Source of the DNA: Kitasatospora sp. NBC_00315
Lineage (GTDB): Bacteria > Actinomycetota > Actinomycetes > Streptomycetales > Streptomycetaceae
NCBI RefSeq assembly: GCF_041435095.1
Contig: NZ_CP108025.1
Coordinates: 5,766,001 to 5,830,000 of the forward strand
DNA length: 64,000 nt
Direction of reading: 5' to 3'
Part shown: positions 25,497 through 33,662 of the stretch, one piece after another
Layout of the letters: each line of letters opens with the position of its first letter
Position numbering within the stretch: the first letter of the stretch is position 1
Notes under the pieces: model-generated
Database searches by the model: none
Told to the model about the DNA's origin: nothing
What the model saw: the letters and a program-made list of their open reading frames with translations, nothing else
Made by a program: the position numbers and the translations under genes

Positions 25497-26645
25497 TCAG
25501 CCGAGCTGCTGCTCGATGGCGCGCAGCTTGCGCTCCAGCGAGTCGAGCTTGGGCATCGACAGGGTGTCGTCGTCCGACGTCAGGTCGACCGACGAGGAGT
25601 AGGCCGAGGACGAGTACGTCGACGAGGAGTACGACGACGACGAGGAGTACGGCGAACCGGAGGAGTACGAGGACTCGACCGCCGCGCGCGGGCGACGGCC
25701 CGCCGAGAGGGCGCTCATCGGGGCGGGCGCCTCCAGCGCGGAGAGGCCGGCCTTGGCCTGCTGGTCGGTGTCAGCGGATAGCGCAGGCTCCGAAGCGCTC
25801 TGGCCGTCTCCGGCAGCGGTGAGCGCGGGAACCTGGCGGCCACCGCGGGCCCGGCCGAGCATCCCGCCCTGGCGGGAGATCGCCTTCAGCTCGGCCCGCT
25901 CGCGGCGGTCGGCGCTGCGGGCGCGCTGCTTGGCGTCCATCTTGGACTGGCGGTCCTCGCGGACCTCCTCGACGGCCTCGTCCAGGCTGCGGACGTTCTC
26001 CAGCAGCATCAGCGACCAGGCCGCGTACGTCTCGCGCGGGGCGCGCATCCAGCGGACGATCCGGATCTGCGGCAGCGGGCGGGGCACCAGGCCCTGCTCG
26101 CGCAGAGCGGCCTTGCGGGTCTGCTTGAGGGCCCGGTCGAAGAGGATCGCGGCCGAGATCGACATGCCCGAGAAGAACTGCGGGGCGCCGTCGTGCGTAC
26201 CGCCGCGCGGGGCGTGCACCCAGTTGAACCAGGCCGAGGCCACCGCGAACACCCAGACCAGCAGGCGCGAGCCGAGCGCCGCGTCACCGTGGCTGGCCTC
26301 GCGCACCGCGAGCACGGAGCAGAACATCGCGGCGCCGTCCAGGCCGAACGGGACGAGGTACTCCCAGCCGCCGGAGAGTCCGAGGTTCTCGGTGCCGAAA
26401 CCGACCAGGCCGTGGAAGGAGAGTGCGGCCGCGACGCCGGCGCAGCAGAACAGCAGGACGTAGGAGGCGATCCCGTAGATCATCTCCTTCCGGCGGCGGC
26501 GCTCCTCGGTGCGCTCCCAGGAGTCACCGCTGCTGTCCTCGGACTTGTTGTTCTTGAAGCGGAGCGTCGCCACCAGAATGGCTGTGAACACCAGCGCGGC
26601 GCCGCCGATGACGGCCCATACCAGCTGTATGGAGGTGAGGTTCAT
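25497..26645 (-). CDS. DUF2637 membrane protein with Ser/Tyr-rich tail
   Basis: 382 residues from an ATG (26645) that directly begins a membrane helix (MNLTSIQLVWAVIGGAALVF); the frame stays open upstream but with no membrane-like continuation. Four membrane segments follow (MIYGIASYVLLFCCAGVAAA; EYLVPFGLDGAAMFCSVLAV; LLVWVFAVASAWFNWVHAPR). This is the DUF2637 pattern of actinomycete plasmid-transfer and chromosomal membrane proteins of unknown function. A charged helix rich in Glu/Arg is next, and the tail repeats YSSS-like units (about residues 320-350) before a final coiled segment LDSLERKLRAIEQQLG. It sits inside the Ter region, on the opposite strand. Function unknown. Confidence 0.85.
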   Translation of the reverse strand: MNLTSIQLVWAVIGGAALVFTAILVATLRFKNNKSEDSSGDSWERTEERRRRKEMIYGIASYVLLFCCAGVAAALSFHGLVGFGTENLGLSGGWEYLVPFGLDGAAMFCSVLAVREASHGDAALGSRLLVWVFAVASAWFNWVHAPRGGTHDGAPQFFSGMSISAAILFDRALKQTRKAALREQGLVPRPLPQIRIVRWMRAPRETYAAWSLMLLENVRSLDEAVEEVREDRQSKMDAKQRARSADRRERAELKAISRQGGMLGRARGGRQVPALTAAGDGQSASEPALSADTDQQAKAGLSALEAPAPMSALSAGRRPRAAVESSYSSGSPYSSSSSYSSSTYSSSAYSSSVDLTSDDDTLSMPKLDSLERKLRAIEQQLG

Positions 26646-27012
26646 TGCGGGTCGGGCCTCGGCTTTCCGCAGGAATGGTCTGTGTGCGGCACAGGAGGTC
26701 AGGCCCCGCGGGTCGCGGTGAGCCTGACGGTGCGTCGTCGCCACCGCGGGCGTGCCTGCTGTACCCGAACATGACGGACGGTACACCTGTGCGGCTAGAC
26801 GATATCGCGTCCGAAGGCCCGTCATCGTACGGGAGGCCGCTTCGCCCCGCCATTCGACGCGCCGGAGCGCCGGCCGGGCCTCTCGCCGGGCGGTTCGACG
26901 GTGCCCCGGGCGGGCTCCTGGGTAGGGGTCTGGTGCGTACGGCCCCCGGTCGTACGGCGGATGTCGGATCATGGACCGTCAGATCAACGTGGCGGACCTG
27001 GGGGAGGACTGG
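26646..27012. other. 367-bp divergent intergenic region
   Basis: Lies between the DUF2637 gene (minus) and the TerA-like gene (plus) and must hold both promoters. I see no RNA gene and no coding frame with support. Confidence 0.5.
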
Positions 27013-27756
27013 ATGGCCTCGGTTTGGGAGTACCTGCGGGGGGAGCGCAACACCTTCGACGCGGGCGGGCAGAACAAGGTGACACTCACGAAGTCGCGGC
27101 CGCAGCACGCGATCACCGGCGCGGCGGCCACCACCGGCTACCTGTACGTCAACCTGCACTGGACCACCCGCGAGGCGACCCCGAGGCCCGGCGCCTCGCA
27201 GTCGTTGCGGCGCTGGTTCAGTCCGCGCATCCTCAGCCCGATGGAGCCCGACTCGTACCAGCGGCCCGACGTCAACGTCGACCTCGACCTGGCCTGCATG
27301 TACGAACTCACCGACGGCAACCGGGGTGTGGTGCAGCCGCTCGGCAAGCTCTTCGGCGACCTCCAGAAGGCGCCGTTCATCAAGCTCAGCGGTGACGACG
27401 TGTACGGAGCACCCTCCGGCGAGACGATGTACATCAACCTGGAGAAGAAGGACCGGTTCAAACGGCTGCTGATCTTCGTGTACATCTACGACGGCACACC
27501 GGCCTTCGACCAGACCCACGCGGTGGTGACGATCGTGCCGCAGAGCGGGCCGCGGATCGAGATCAAACTGGAGGAGCGGGCGCCGGCCGCCCGCTCCTGC
27601 GCGGTGGTGCTGCTGGAGAACACCGGCGACGGGCAGCTGACGGTGCGCCGGGAGGTGCGCTACGTCAACGGGTTCCAGTCGGACATCGACCGGCTGTACG
27701 GCTTCGGGATGCAGTGGCAGCGCGGCTACAAGACGCCGTCGGGGGCGGCGGAGTAG
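27013..27756 (+). CDS. TerA-like protein (TerD superfamily)
   Basis: 247 residues from ATG 27013, chosen because a perfect GGGGGAGG ribosome site lies 5 nt upstream; an in-frame ATG at 26971 would add 14 residues but has no clear ribosome site. The sequence has NVDLDLACMYELTDGNRGVV and VQPLGKLFGDLQKAPFIKLS, the blocks of TerA/TerD-superfamily beta-sandwiches, then FVYIYDGTPAFDQTHAVV and RSCAVVLLENTG. It lacks the tandem acidic loop of TerD. It is probably a cytoplasmic partner of the Ter complex. It is convergent with the next TerD-like gene, 61 bp apart. Confidence 0.85.
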   Translation: MASVWEYLRGERNTFDAGGQNKVTLTKSRPQHAITGAAATTGYLYVNLHWTTREATPRPGASQSLRRWFSPRILSPMEPDSYQRPDVNVDLDLACMYELTDGNRGVVQPLGKLFGDLQKAPFIKLSGDDVYGAPSGETMYINLEKKDRFKRLLIFVYIYDGTPAFDQTHAVVTIVPQSGPRIEIKLEERAPAARSCAVVLLENTGDGQLTVRREVRYVNGFQSDIDRLYGFGMQWQRGYKTPSGAAE

Positions 27757-27817
27757 CCGCGGGCCGCCCGGCGGTGCTCCGGGCCGCCCCCGGGCGGCGG
27801 CCGTCGGTACGCGGCGG

Positions 27818-28798
27818 TCAGCGGGGCTGGAACTGCGGGCCCTGCGGCGGCAGGGCGAAGCCCTCCGGCGGCGCCGGCGGCTGTACGGGCGGGGTGGGCG
27901 GCGGCGGAGGGGCCGGCGCCTGCGGGTAGCCGTAGCCGGAGGGCTGCGGTGCCGGCGGCTGCTGGGGCTGGGGGTAGCCGTAGCCGGGCTGCGGGTACTG
28001 CGGGGGCTGCGGATGGCCGTAGCCGGGCTGTGGAGGCTGCGGGTACCCGTACGCGGGCTGCGGGACCGGCGGCTGCACGGGCGGGGCGGACGGGGGCGCG
28101 CTGGGAGGCGGGGGAGGCGGGGTGGCGAGCGGGACGGCCGGCGCCAGGGTGTAGGTGCCGGGCTCCGAGCGCGGGTCGGGGCGGGGGACGCCGCGCGGAT
28201 CCGCCGCGGGTGCCGCGGCTCGGGACGCCGGGGCCGCGTCCGCCGGCTCGTCGTCCTCGACCGTGATGCCGAAGTCGGTGGCCAGCCCGATCAGCCCGGA
28301 GGCGTACCCCTGGCCGACCGCACGGAACTTCCAGCCGCCGTCGCGCCGGTAGATCTCGCCGGCCAGCAGGGCGGTGACCTCCTCGGCGTCCGTCACCGAG
28401 AACTCGGCCAGCGCGGCGGCCCCCTCGCCCGCCCCGGCGTCGTACAGCAGCACCCGCAGCCGGGAGACGGCGCGGAACGAGCCGCCCTCGGCCGAGCCGG
28501 CCAGGACCACCCGGTCGACGTCGGCCGGCAGCTTGCCGAGCTCGACCTCGATGGTGTCGGCGACCTCGGCGTCGGTGCCGGTGCGGTGTTTGGGCAGGTG
28601 GCGCACCAGGCCGGACGGGTGCCGGGGCTGGTTGTAGAAGACGAAGTCCGCGTCCGAGCGGACCCTGCCGTCGGCGCCGAGCAGCAGCGCGGAGGCGTCC
28701 ACGTCGGGTGATCCGGGCACGGCGTTCCAGCGCAGCACGGCGCGGACCGCGGCCGCCGGCAGCGCGATGTTGGCGCCCTTCGCCATCACGTGCGTCAT
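27818..28798 (-). CDS. TerD-domain protein with Pro/Gly/Tyr-rich C-terminal tail
   Basis: 326 residues. Residues 1 to about 185 form a TerD domain (AKGANIALPAAAVRAVLRW, DVDASALLLGADGRV, WKFRAVGQGYASGLIGLATD). The acidic loop that binds calcium in TerD is not conserved here (HLPKHRTGTDAEVADT instead of GDN-TG-GDDE), so calcium binding is doubtful. Residues 190-326 are a low-complexity tail of PQPGYGYPQP-like repeats with poly-Pro runs, of the type seen in Streptomyces stress proteins that self-assemble or bind SH3-like or WW-like partners. The gene is single, with its promoter facing the lyase-PRTase operon. The tail's role is unknown. Confidence 0.9.
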   Translation of the reverse strand: MTHVMAKGANIALPAAAVRAVLRWNAVPGSPDVDASALLLGADGRVRSDADFVFYNQPRHPSGLVRHLPKHRTGTDAEVADTIEVELGKLPADVDRVVLAGSAEGGSFRAVSRLRVLLYDAGAGEGAAALAEFSVTDAEEVTALLAGEIYRRDGGWKFRAVGQGYASGLIGLATDFGITVEDDEPADAAPASRAAAPAADPRGVPRPDPRSEPGTYTLAPAVPLATPPPPPPSAPPSAPPVQPPVPQPAYGYPQPPQPGYGHPQPPQYPQPGYGYPQPQQPPAPQPSGYGYPQAPAPPPPPTPPVQPPAPPEGFALPPQGPQFQPR

Positions 28799-28920
28799 AG
28801 CGGACCATCCTGCCCTTTCGCCACCCGTTCGGACAACGTGGCCGAAGGTGGTGGGAGCGTGCCGGGCTTTGCCTGATGCTTGCGCTTTGTGAAGCGGACG
28901 GTAACCTTCCGAGAATTCCA

Positions 28921-28948
28921 GGTTTCGGCGACCGATTCGACCGAAACC
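28921..28948. promoter_or_regulatory. Inverted repeat GGTTTCGG-N12-CCGAAACC
   Basis: Perfect 8-bp arms (28921-28928 and 28941-28948) with a TACGAT hexamer at 28954-28959 just after. It lies 123 bp upstream of the TerD-tail gene start and 612 bp before the lyase start, so it could be an operator for either divergent unit. Confidence 0.4.
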
Positions 28949-29200
28949 GTCCGTACGATGGGCTGCCTAAGCCTCTGGGGGTCTCGACAAGCTCAGCAGG
29001 TCCGTCGGCCCCTCGCGCGCGGCGCTCACGCGCCGCGCGGGCGCCCGCCCGTACCGGCCGCCCCTGCCGTGCGCCCGGGCCGCCCGCCTGTCGGGGCGAC
29101 ACCGGGGCCGGGAACCAGGGTGCCGGGCGGAACTGTTATCGACACATCGGTGCACGGATGCCGAGCGGTTCGCGCCGCGGAGTCACCGGCCCGATCCGCA

Positions 29201-29240
29201 GGATCCGGCACCAGCACGCAGGATCCGGCACCAGCACGCG
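29201..29240. repeat. 20-bp tandem duplication in the leader
   Basis: Two adjacent 20-bp units (29201-29220 and 29221-29240) differing at the last base; each begins GGATCCGGCACCAGCACG. Confidence 0.9.
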
Positions 29241-29559
29241 GTATCCACAGCAGTACCGGGTACGCGGTACCCGTACCACCGGCCGTCCGGGTGACCGGAC
29301 CGCCGGCGCCGGTACCCAGCACCACCAGCACAGCACCACCAGCACCATCAACAACGTCAGTACCACCGGAAACACCGGCACCGGCAGCGTCGCCGGGACG
29401 GCGGCGGCACCCCCGGGGCCCGGCGCCGCGCCGTCAGTACCGGCCGCACCGCGCCCGCGGCCCGCCCCGGGCGACCCCGCAGCACAAGCCCGCCACACCC
29501 GACCCCGCACGCCCCGACCCCCGTCACCCCGGCGGGCCGCACCTCCCGAGGAGAGCACC

Positions 29560-30729
29560 TTGCGCCATTTCGGCCACCTCGCCGACGACGTACGCGACCG
29601 GCTCTTCCTCGAACAGCCCGGGGCGTTCGACCGGGACAGCGCGGCGGGCGTCCTGTCCACCGCGCTCGGCGCCACCCTGTACTGCCCCGCCACCAGGAGC
29701 ACGCTGGGGGCGGATGTGCGCAAACAGGCGGCTCGGGGGGTCGTCTCCATGGTGCTGTGCCTGGAGGACGCGATATCGGATCACGAGGTGCCGGCCGCGG
29801 AGGCCAATCTGGTGGCCCAGCTCAGCGAATTGCACACGTCTTGTGCACAAGATCTACCCCTTCTCTTCATACGAGTTCGTGAAGCCGGTCAGATCACCGA
29901 TCTGGCCGAGCGGCTCGGCCCCGCGGTCGGGCTGCTCTCCGGCTTCGTCCTGCCGAAGTTCACCGAGGAGAGCGGCAACGACTTCCTGGAGGCGCTCGCC
30001 GCCGCCGAGGAGCAGAGCGGCCACCGGCTGTTCGCCATGCCGGTACTCGAATCGCCCGAACTCGCCCATCTGGAGAGCCGCCGCGACCAGCTGTTCGGCA
30101 TCTCCCGGCTGCTCGGCAAGCACCGCGAGCGGATCCTCGCCGTCCGCCTCGGCGTCACCGACCTCTGCTCCGCGTACGGGCTGCGCCGCTCGCCCGACCT
30201 GACCGCCTACGACGTCGCCCTGGTCGCCGCCGTCATCGGGGACGTCGTGAACGTCCTCGGCCGCGCCGACGGCAGCGGCTACACCGTCACCGGCCCGGTC
30301 TGGGAGTACTTCCCCGTCCAGGAGCGGATGTTCAAGCCGCAGTTGCGCCGCACCCCGTTCGCGGCGACCGACCCGCCCGGCGAGGCCGTCCGGCAGCGGA
30401 TCATCGAGCACGACCTGGACGGCCTGATCCGCGAGATCGAGCTGGACCGTGCCAACGGGCTGCTCGGCAAGACCTGCATCCACCCCAGCCACGTCCCCGC
30501 CGTGCACGCGCTCTCCGTGGTGACCCACGAGGAGTACTCCGACGCCCGCGACATCCTGGACCAGGAGCGCGGCGGCGGCGGAGTGCTGCGCTCGGCCTAC
30601 ACGAACAAGATGAACGAGGCCAAGCCGCACCGGGCCTGGGCCGAACGGATCCTGCTGCGCGCCGAGGTGTTCGGCGTGGCCAGGGAGGACGTCAGCTTCG
30701 CCGAGCTGTTGGCGGCCTGCCTCTGCTGA
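29560..30729 (+). CDS. C-C bond lyase of the HpcH/HpaI-citrate lyase type (Ter cluster)
   Basis: 389 residues from a TTG start with GAGGAGAG 5 nt upstream; no closer ATG fits. The product is a TIM-barrel lyase related to citrate lyase beta subunits and HpcH/HpaI aldolases: ATLYCPATRSTLGADV, VSMVLCLEDAISDHEVP (metal-binding acids), GFVLPKFTEESGNDF, LFAMPVLESPELAHL and GLLGKTCIHPSHVPAVHAL. In Ter gene neighbourhoods this family (Pfam C-C_Bond_Lyase) is a predicted biosynthetic enzyme, cleaving or joining a C-C bond in a nucleoside-like metabolite. It is the first of four plus-strand genes, 279 bp before the PRTase. The substrate has not been determined to my knowledge. Confidence 0.9.
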   Translation: MRHFGHLADDVRDRLFLEQPGAFDRDSAAGVLSTALGATLYCPATRSTLGADVRKQAARGVVSMVLCLEDAISDHEVPAAEANLVAQLSELHTSCAQDLPLLFIRVREAGQITDLAERLGPAVGLLSGFVLPKFTEESGNDFLEALAAAEEQSGHRLFAMPVLESPELAHLESRRDQLFGISRLLGKHRERILAVRLGVTDLCSAYGLRRSPDLTAYDVALVAAVIGDVVNVLGRADGSGYTVTGPVWEYFPVQERMFKPQLRRTPFAATDPPGEAVRQRIIEHDLDGLIREIELDRANGLLGKTCIHPSHVPAVHALSVVTHEEYSDARDILDQERGGGGVLRSAYTNKMNEAKPHRAWAERILLRAEVFGVAREDVSFAELLAACLC

Positions 30730-31008
30730 GCGGCCGGCCCCGGGCGCGCCCCGTACGCTGACCCTTCGGCCCGCCCCGGCCGGTGGCCGCCCAGCGCACC
30801 CGGGTGCCGGCGGCCGGGCTCCGCCCGGCAGTGCAAGCTCCGCGCAGCCGGGGCCGGAGCGCTCGGCCGGCGCGCACGGGTTCGGCGTCGCGGGCGGACC
30901 GCCCGGGCCGACCCGGGCCGACCCGGTCAGACCGGACGACCAGGCCGGGCCAGACCAGACCAGACCAGTACCGAAGCACCTACCGCAGTACGCACGGAAG
31001 CAGGAGCA

Positions 31009-32418
31009 GTGACAGCACAGGAAGCCGCGACCCGGCCCGCAGGACTCCCCGGGGGCACCCCGGCGGCCGCCCCCGCCGCCCGGGCCCCCTGGACGGGCCG
31101 CTGGGTCGCCGAACGGCTCGGCATCGCCCTGACCGGATCGGACCGGCTGCCCGAGCTGGTCGGCCTCGCCCTGCGCGAGAACACGAAGCGGGCCCACCTG
31201 CTCGTCTCCCACGTGCTCGGCAAGCACATCCCGCAGCGCCCGGCCGTCGTCCACGGCGTCGGCCTGGAGCTGGGCCACCGGGTACGTGAGCTGCTCGGCG
31301 AGCAGGCCACCGCGCGGGCCGTGGTGCTCGGCTACGCGGAGACCGCCACCGGCCTCGGCCACAGCGTCGCCGACGGCCTCGGGGCGCCGTACCTGCACTC
31401 CACCCGCCGCCCGGTCGAGGGCGTCGCCCCGGTCGGCGGCTTCGAGGAGGAACACTCGCACGCCACCTCGCACCTGCTGCTGCCGGCCGACCCGGGGATG
31501 CTGGCCGGCGACGGCCCGCTGGTCCTGGTCGACGACGAGTTCTCCACCGGCAACACCGTCCTCAACACCATCCGGGCCCTGCACGCGGGCCACCCGCGCG
31601 ACCACTACGTGGTGGTCGCGCTGGTCGACCTGCGCGGTGATGCCGACCGTGCGCGCCTCGCCGGGGTGGCCGCCGAACTCGGCGCCCGGCTCGACCTGGT
31701 CGCCACCGCCGTCGGCGGCGTCGAGCTGCCCGCCGACGTCCTGCCGCGCGCCCAGCGACTGATCGCCGACGCCGCCCCCGCCGCCCCGCTGCCGGACGTC
31801 ACGCCCGCCCCGCTGACCCGCGTCGAACCGGCCTGGCCGGCCGGCGTGCCGGACGGCGGCCGGCACGGTTTCACCGCCGAGCACCGCGCCCGGCTCGACC
31901 ACGCGCTCCCGGCGCTGGCCGCCGGGCTGGCCGAGGCGCTGGCGGGCGGTGGCCGCGCCGGAGCCCGGCGGGTCCTGGTCCTCGGCTTCGAGGAGCTGAT
32001 GTACGCCCCGCTGCGCCTCGCGGAGCAGCTCGCGGAGCAGCTCGGCGAGGACGTCGTGCGCTTCTCCACCACCACCCGCTCCCCGGTCCTGGCCGTGGAC
32101 GACCCCGGCTACGCGATCCGCACCCGGCTGGTCTTCCCCGCGCACGACGACCCGGCCGACGAGGGTTCGCGCGAGCGCTACGCGTACAACGTCGCTCCCG
32201 GTGCCGACCCGGCCCGCCGCTTCGACGCGATCGTGCTGGTCGTGGACGACCTCGCCGACACCCCCGCCCTGCACGAGGGCGAAACCGCGCTGCTCCGGCA
32301 GTTGCGCCGGGTCACCGACCACGTCGTGCTGGCCGTTCTGCCCTCCCACCGCCCCACCCGTCCCGCCGGGCCCGGTCGCCCCGTCACCGATCCGACCGCC
32401 GCCACCACCACCGCGTGA
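31009..32418 (+). CDS. Phosphoribosyltransferase with TRSP domain (Ter cluster)
   Basis: 469 residues from a GTG with AGGAG just upstream. The first about 260 residues are a type I phosphoribosyltransferase fold: HATSHLLLPADPG and the PRPP-binding loop LVLVDDEFSTGNTVLNTI are clear. The C-terminal half carries the TRSP domain, named after its T-R-S-P signature, here in VRFSTTTRSPVLAVDDPGY. It continues with RYAYNVAPGADPARRFDAIV. This pairing is characteristic of Ter-linked biosynthetic operons and predicts ribosylation of a base-like substrate using PRPP. It ends 65 bp before the StiP start chosen here, in the same transcription unit. Confidence 0.9.
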   Translation: MTAQEAATRPAGLPGGTPAAAPAARAPWTGRWVAERLGIALTGSDRLPELVGLALRENTKRAHLLVSHVLGKHIPQRPAVVHGVGLELGHRVRELLGEQATARAVVLGYAETATGLGHSVADGLGAPYLHSTRRPVEGVAPVGGFEEEHSHATSHLLLPADPGMLAGDGPLVLVDDEFSTGNTVLNTIRALHAGHPRDHYVVVALVDLRGDADRARLAGVAAELGARLDLVATAVGGVELPADVLPRAQRLIADAAPAAPLPDVTPAPLTRVEPAWPAGVPDGGRHGFTAEHRARLDHALPALAAGLAEALAGGGRAGARRVLVLGFEELMYAPLRLAEQLAEQLGEDVVRFSTTTRSPVLAVDDPGYAIRTRLVFPAHDDPADEGSRERYAYNVAPGADPARRFDAIVLVVDDLADTPALHEGETALLRQLRRVTDHVVLAVLPSHRPTRPAGPGRPVTDPTAATTTA

Positions 32419-32483
32419 GCCGGGGAACGGACCGACTCGTGCACTCGTTCGAACATCAGCCGCGCACCACACCGAAGGCGAGC

Positions 32484-33656
32484 ATGACCACGATGCCTCC
32501 CAGCACCGCGACCACCCCGCGCCCGCTGTACGGACCAGAGTTCTCCTCCTACGCCGCAGCCGACGTCACCTGGCTGCTCACCGACCTCTCCGAGGTGGCG
32601 CTCGAGGCGCCGACCGAGGAGCGGGAGGAGGCCGTGCAGAGCGGCGGCGCCCACTACGCCGAGTCCCTGCCGGTGGAGTACCAGCCCAGCCCCGAGTACC
32701 AGGAGCTGTTCCACCAGGCCCTGCGCACCTCCGCGGCCCGGATCGCACTCGCCGTCGGTACGGTGGCCGAAACCCTGCTGCGCGAGCGCGGCCGGGGTCT
32801 GGTGCTCGCCTCCCTGGCCCGCGCCGGCACGCCCGTCGGCATCCTGATCCGCCGCTGGCTGGCCTTCGCCCACGAGCTGGACACCCCGCACTACGCCGTC
32901 TCGATCGTGCGCGGTCGCGGCATCGACCCGGTCGCCCTGCGCTATCTCGCGGCCCACCACGAGGCCGCCGACGTGGTGTTCGTCGACGGCTGGACGGGCA
33001 AGGGCGCGATCACCCGCGAACTCGCCGAGGCACTGGCCGGCACCGGCTTCAACCCCGACCTCGCCGTCCTCGCCGACCCCGGCGGCTGCGTCCGCACCTA
33101 CGGCACCCGGGACGACTTCCTGATCCCCTCCGCCTGCCTCAACTCCACTGTCTCCGGCCTGATCTCACGTACCGTCCTGCGCGACGACCTGATCGGGCCG
33201 GACGACTTCCACGGTGCCAAGCACTACGCCGAGCTGGCCGGCGCGGACGTCTCCAACTCGTTCCTGGAGACCGTCGCCGACCACTTCGCCGCCGTCCGCG
33301 AGGAGGCGCTCGCCGCCGCCGACCGGCTGGCCGACGAGGACCGCACGCCGTCCTGGGAGGGCTGGGCCGCCGTGGAGCGGATCAGCACCGAGTACGGCAT
33401 CGACAACGTCAACCTGGTCAAGCCCGGCGTCGGCGAGACCACCCGGGTCATGCTCCGCCGGGTGCCCTGGCGGGTGCTCGCCCGACGCGGCGCCGGCGCC
33501 GACCTCGACCACGTCCGACTGCTCGCCGCCCAGCGCGGCGTCCCGGTCGAGGAGGTCGACGACCTGCCCTACTCCTGCGTCGGCCTGATCCACCCCCGTT
33601 ACAGCCGAGGTGCCGTCGGCGAAGCCGGCACCGCCGTCCTGACCAAGGAGTCCTGA
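32484..33656 (+). CDS. StiP-type phosphoribosyltransferase family protein (Ter cluster)
   Basis: 390 residues from ATG 32484 with AAGGCGAG upstream; a GTG at 32415 overlaps the previous stop by 4 bp but lacks a ribosome site. The family is labelled cysteine protease StiP in databases from an early report, but the fold is PRTase-like: VVFVDGWTGKGAITREL is the PRPP loop, preceded by LASLARAGTPVGILIRRWL. Other family blocks are GSGG-type VLADPGGCVRTYGTRDDFLI and GVGETTRVMLRRVPWRVL. The C-terminal part may include the RNA-binding-like PELOTA region described for these proteins. It acts in the same predicted pathway as its neighbours. A protease role is unlikely from what is visible. Confidence 0.87.
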   Translation: MTTMPPSTATTPRPLYGPEFSSYAAADVTWLLTDLSEVALEAPTEEREEAVQSGGAHYAESLPVEYQPSPEYQELFHQALRTSAARIALAVGTVAETLLRERGRGLVLASLARAGTPVGILIRRWLAFAHELDTPHYAVSIVRGRGIDPVALRYLAAHHEAADVVFVDGWTGKGAITRELAEALAGTGFNPDLAVLADPGGCVRTYGTRDDFLIPSACLNSTVSGLISRTVLRDDLIGPDDFHGAKHYAELAGADVSNSFLETVADHFAAVREEALAAADRLADEDRTPSWEGWAAVERISTEYGIDNVNLVKPGVGETTRVMLRRVPWRVLARRGAGADLDHVRLLAAQRGVPVEEVDDLPYSCVGLIHPRYSRGAVGEAGTAVLTKES

Positions 33657-33662
33657 AGCCTG

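Larger units (their letters stand above)
28799..29559. other. 761-bp non-coding leader of the Ter biosynthetic operon
   Basis: Separates the divergent TerD-tail gene and the lyase gene. It is open in a frame joined to the lyase, but that stretch is low in complexity (many Pro/Thr/Ser codons) and without a ribosome site, so I treat it as untranslated. It holds an inverted repeat (28921-28948), a tandem 20-bp duplication (29201-29240) and a CAC/CAG-rich run near 29320-29355. Confidence 0.5.

Noticed and set aside
29854..32472. Minus-strand frame of 872 codons over the lyase and PRTase genes
   Set aside because: Antisense shadow of two genes with clear family motifs.
32484..33656. StiP as a genuine cysteine protease
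   Set aside because: The visible PRPP loop VVFVDGWTGKGAI indicates a PRTase-like fold, and no catalytic Cys-His arrangement is apparent.
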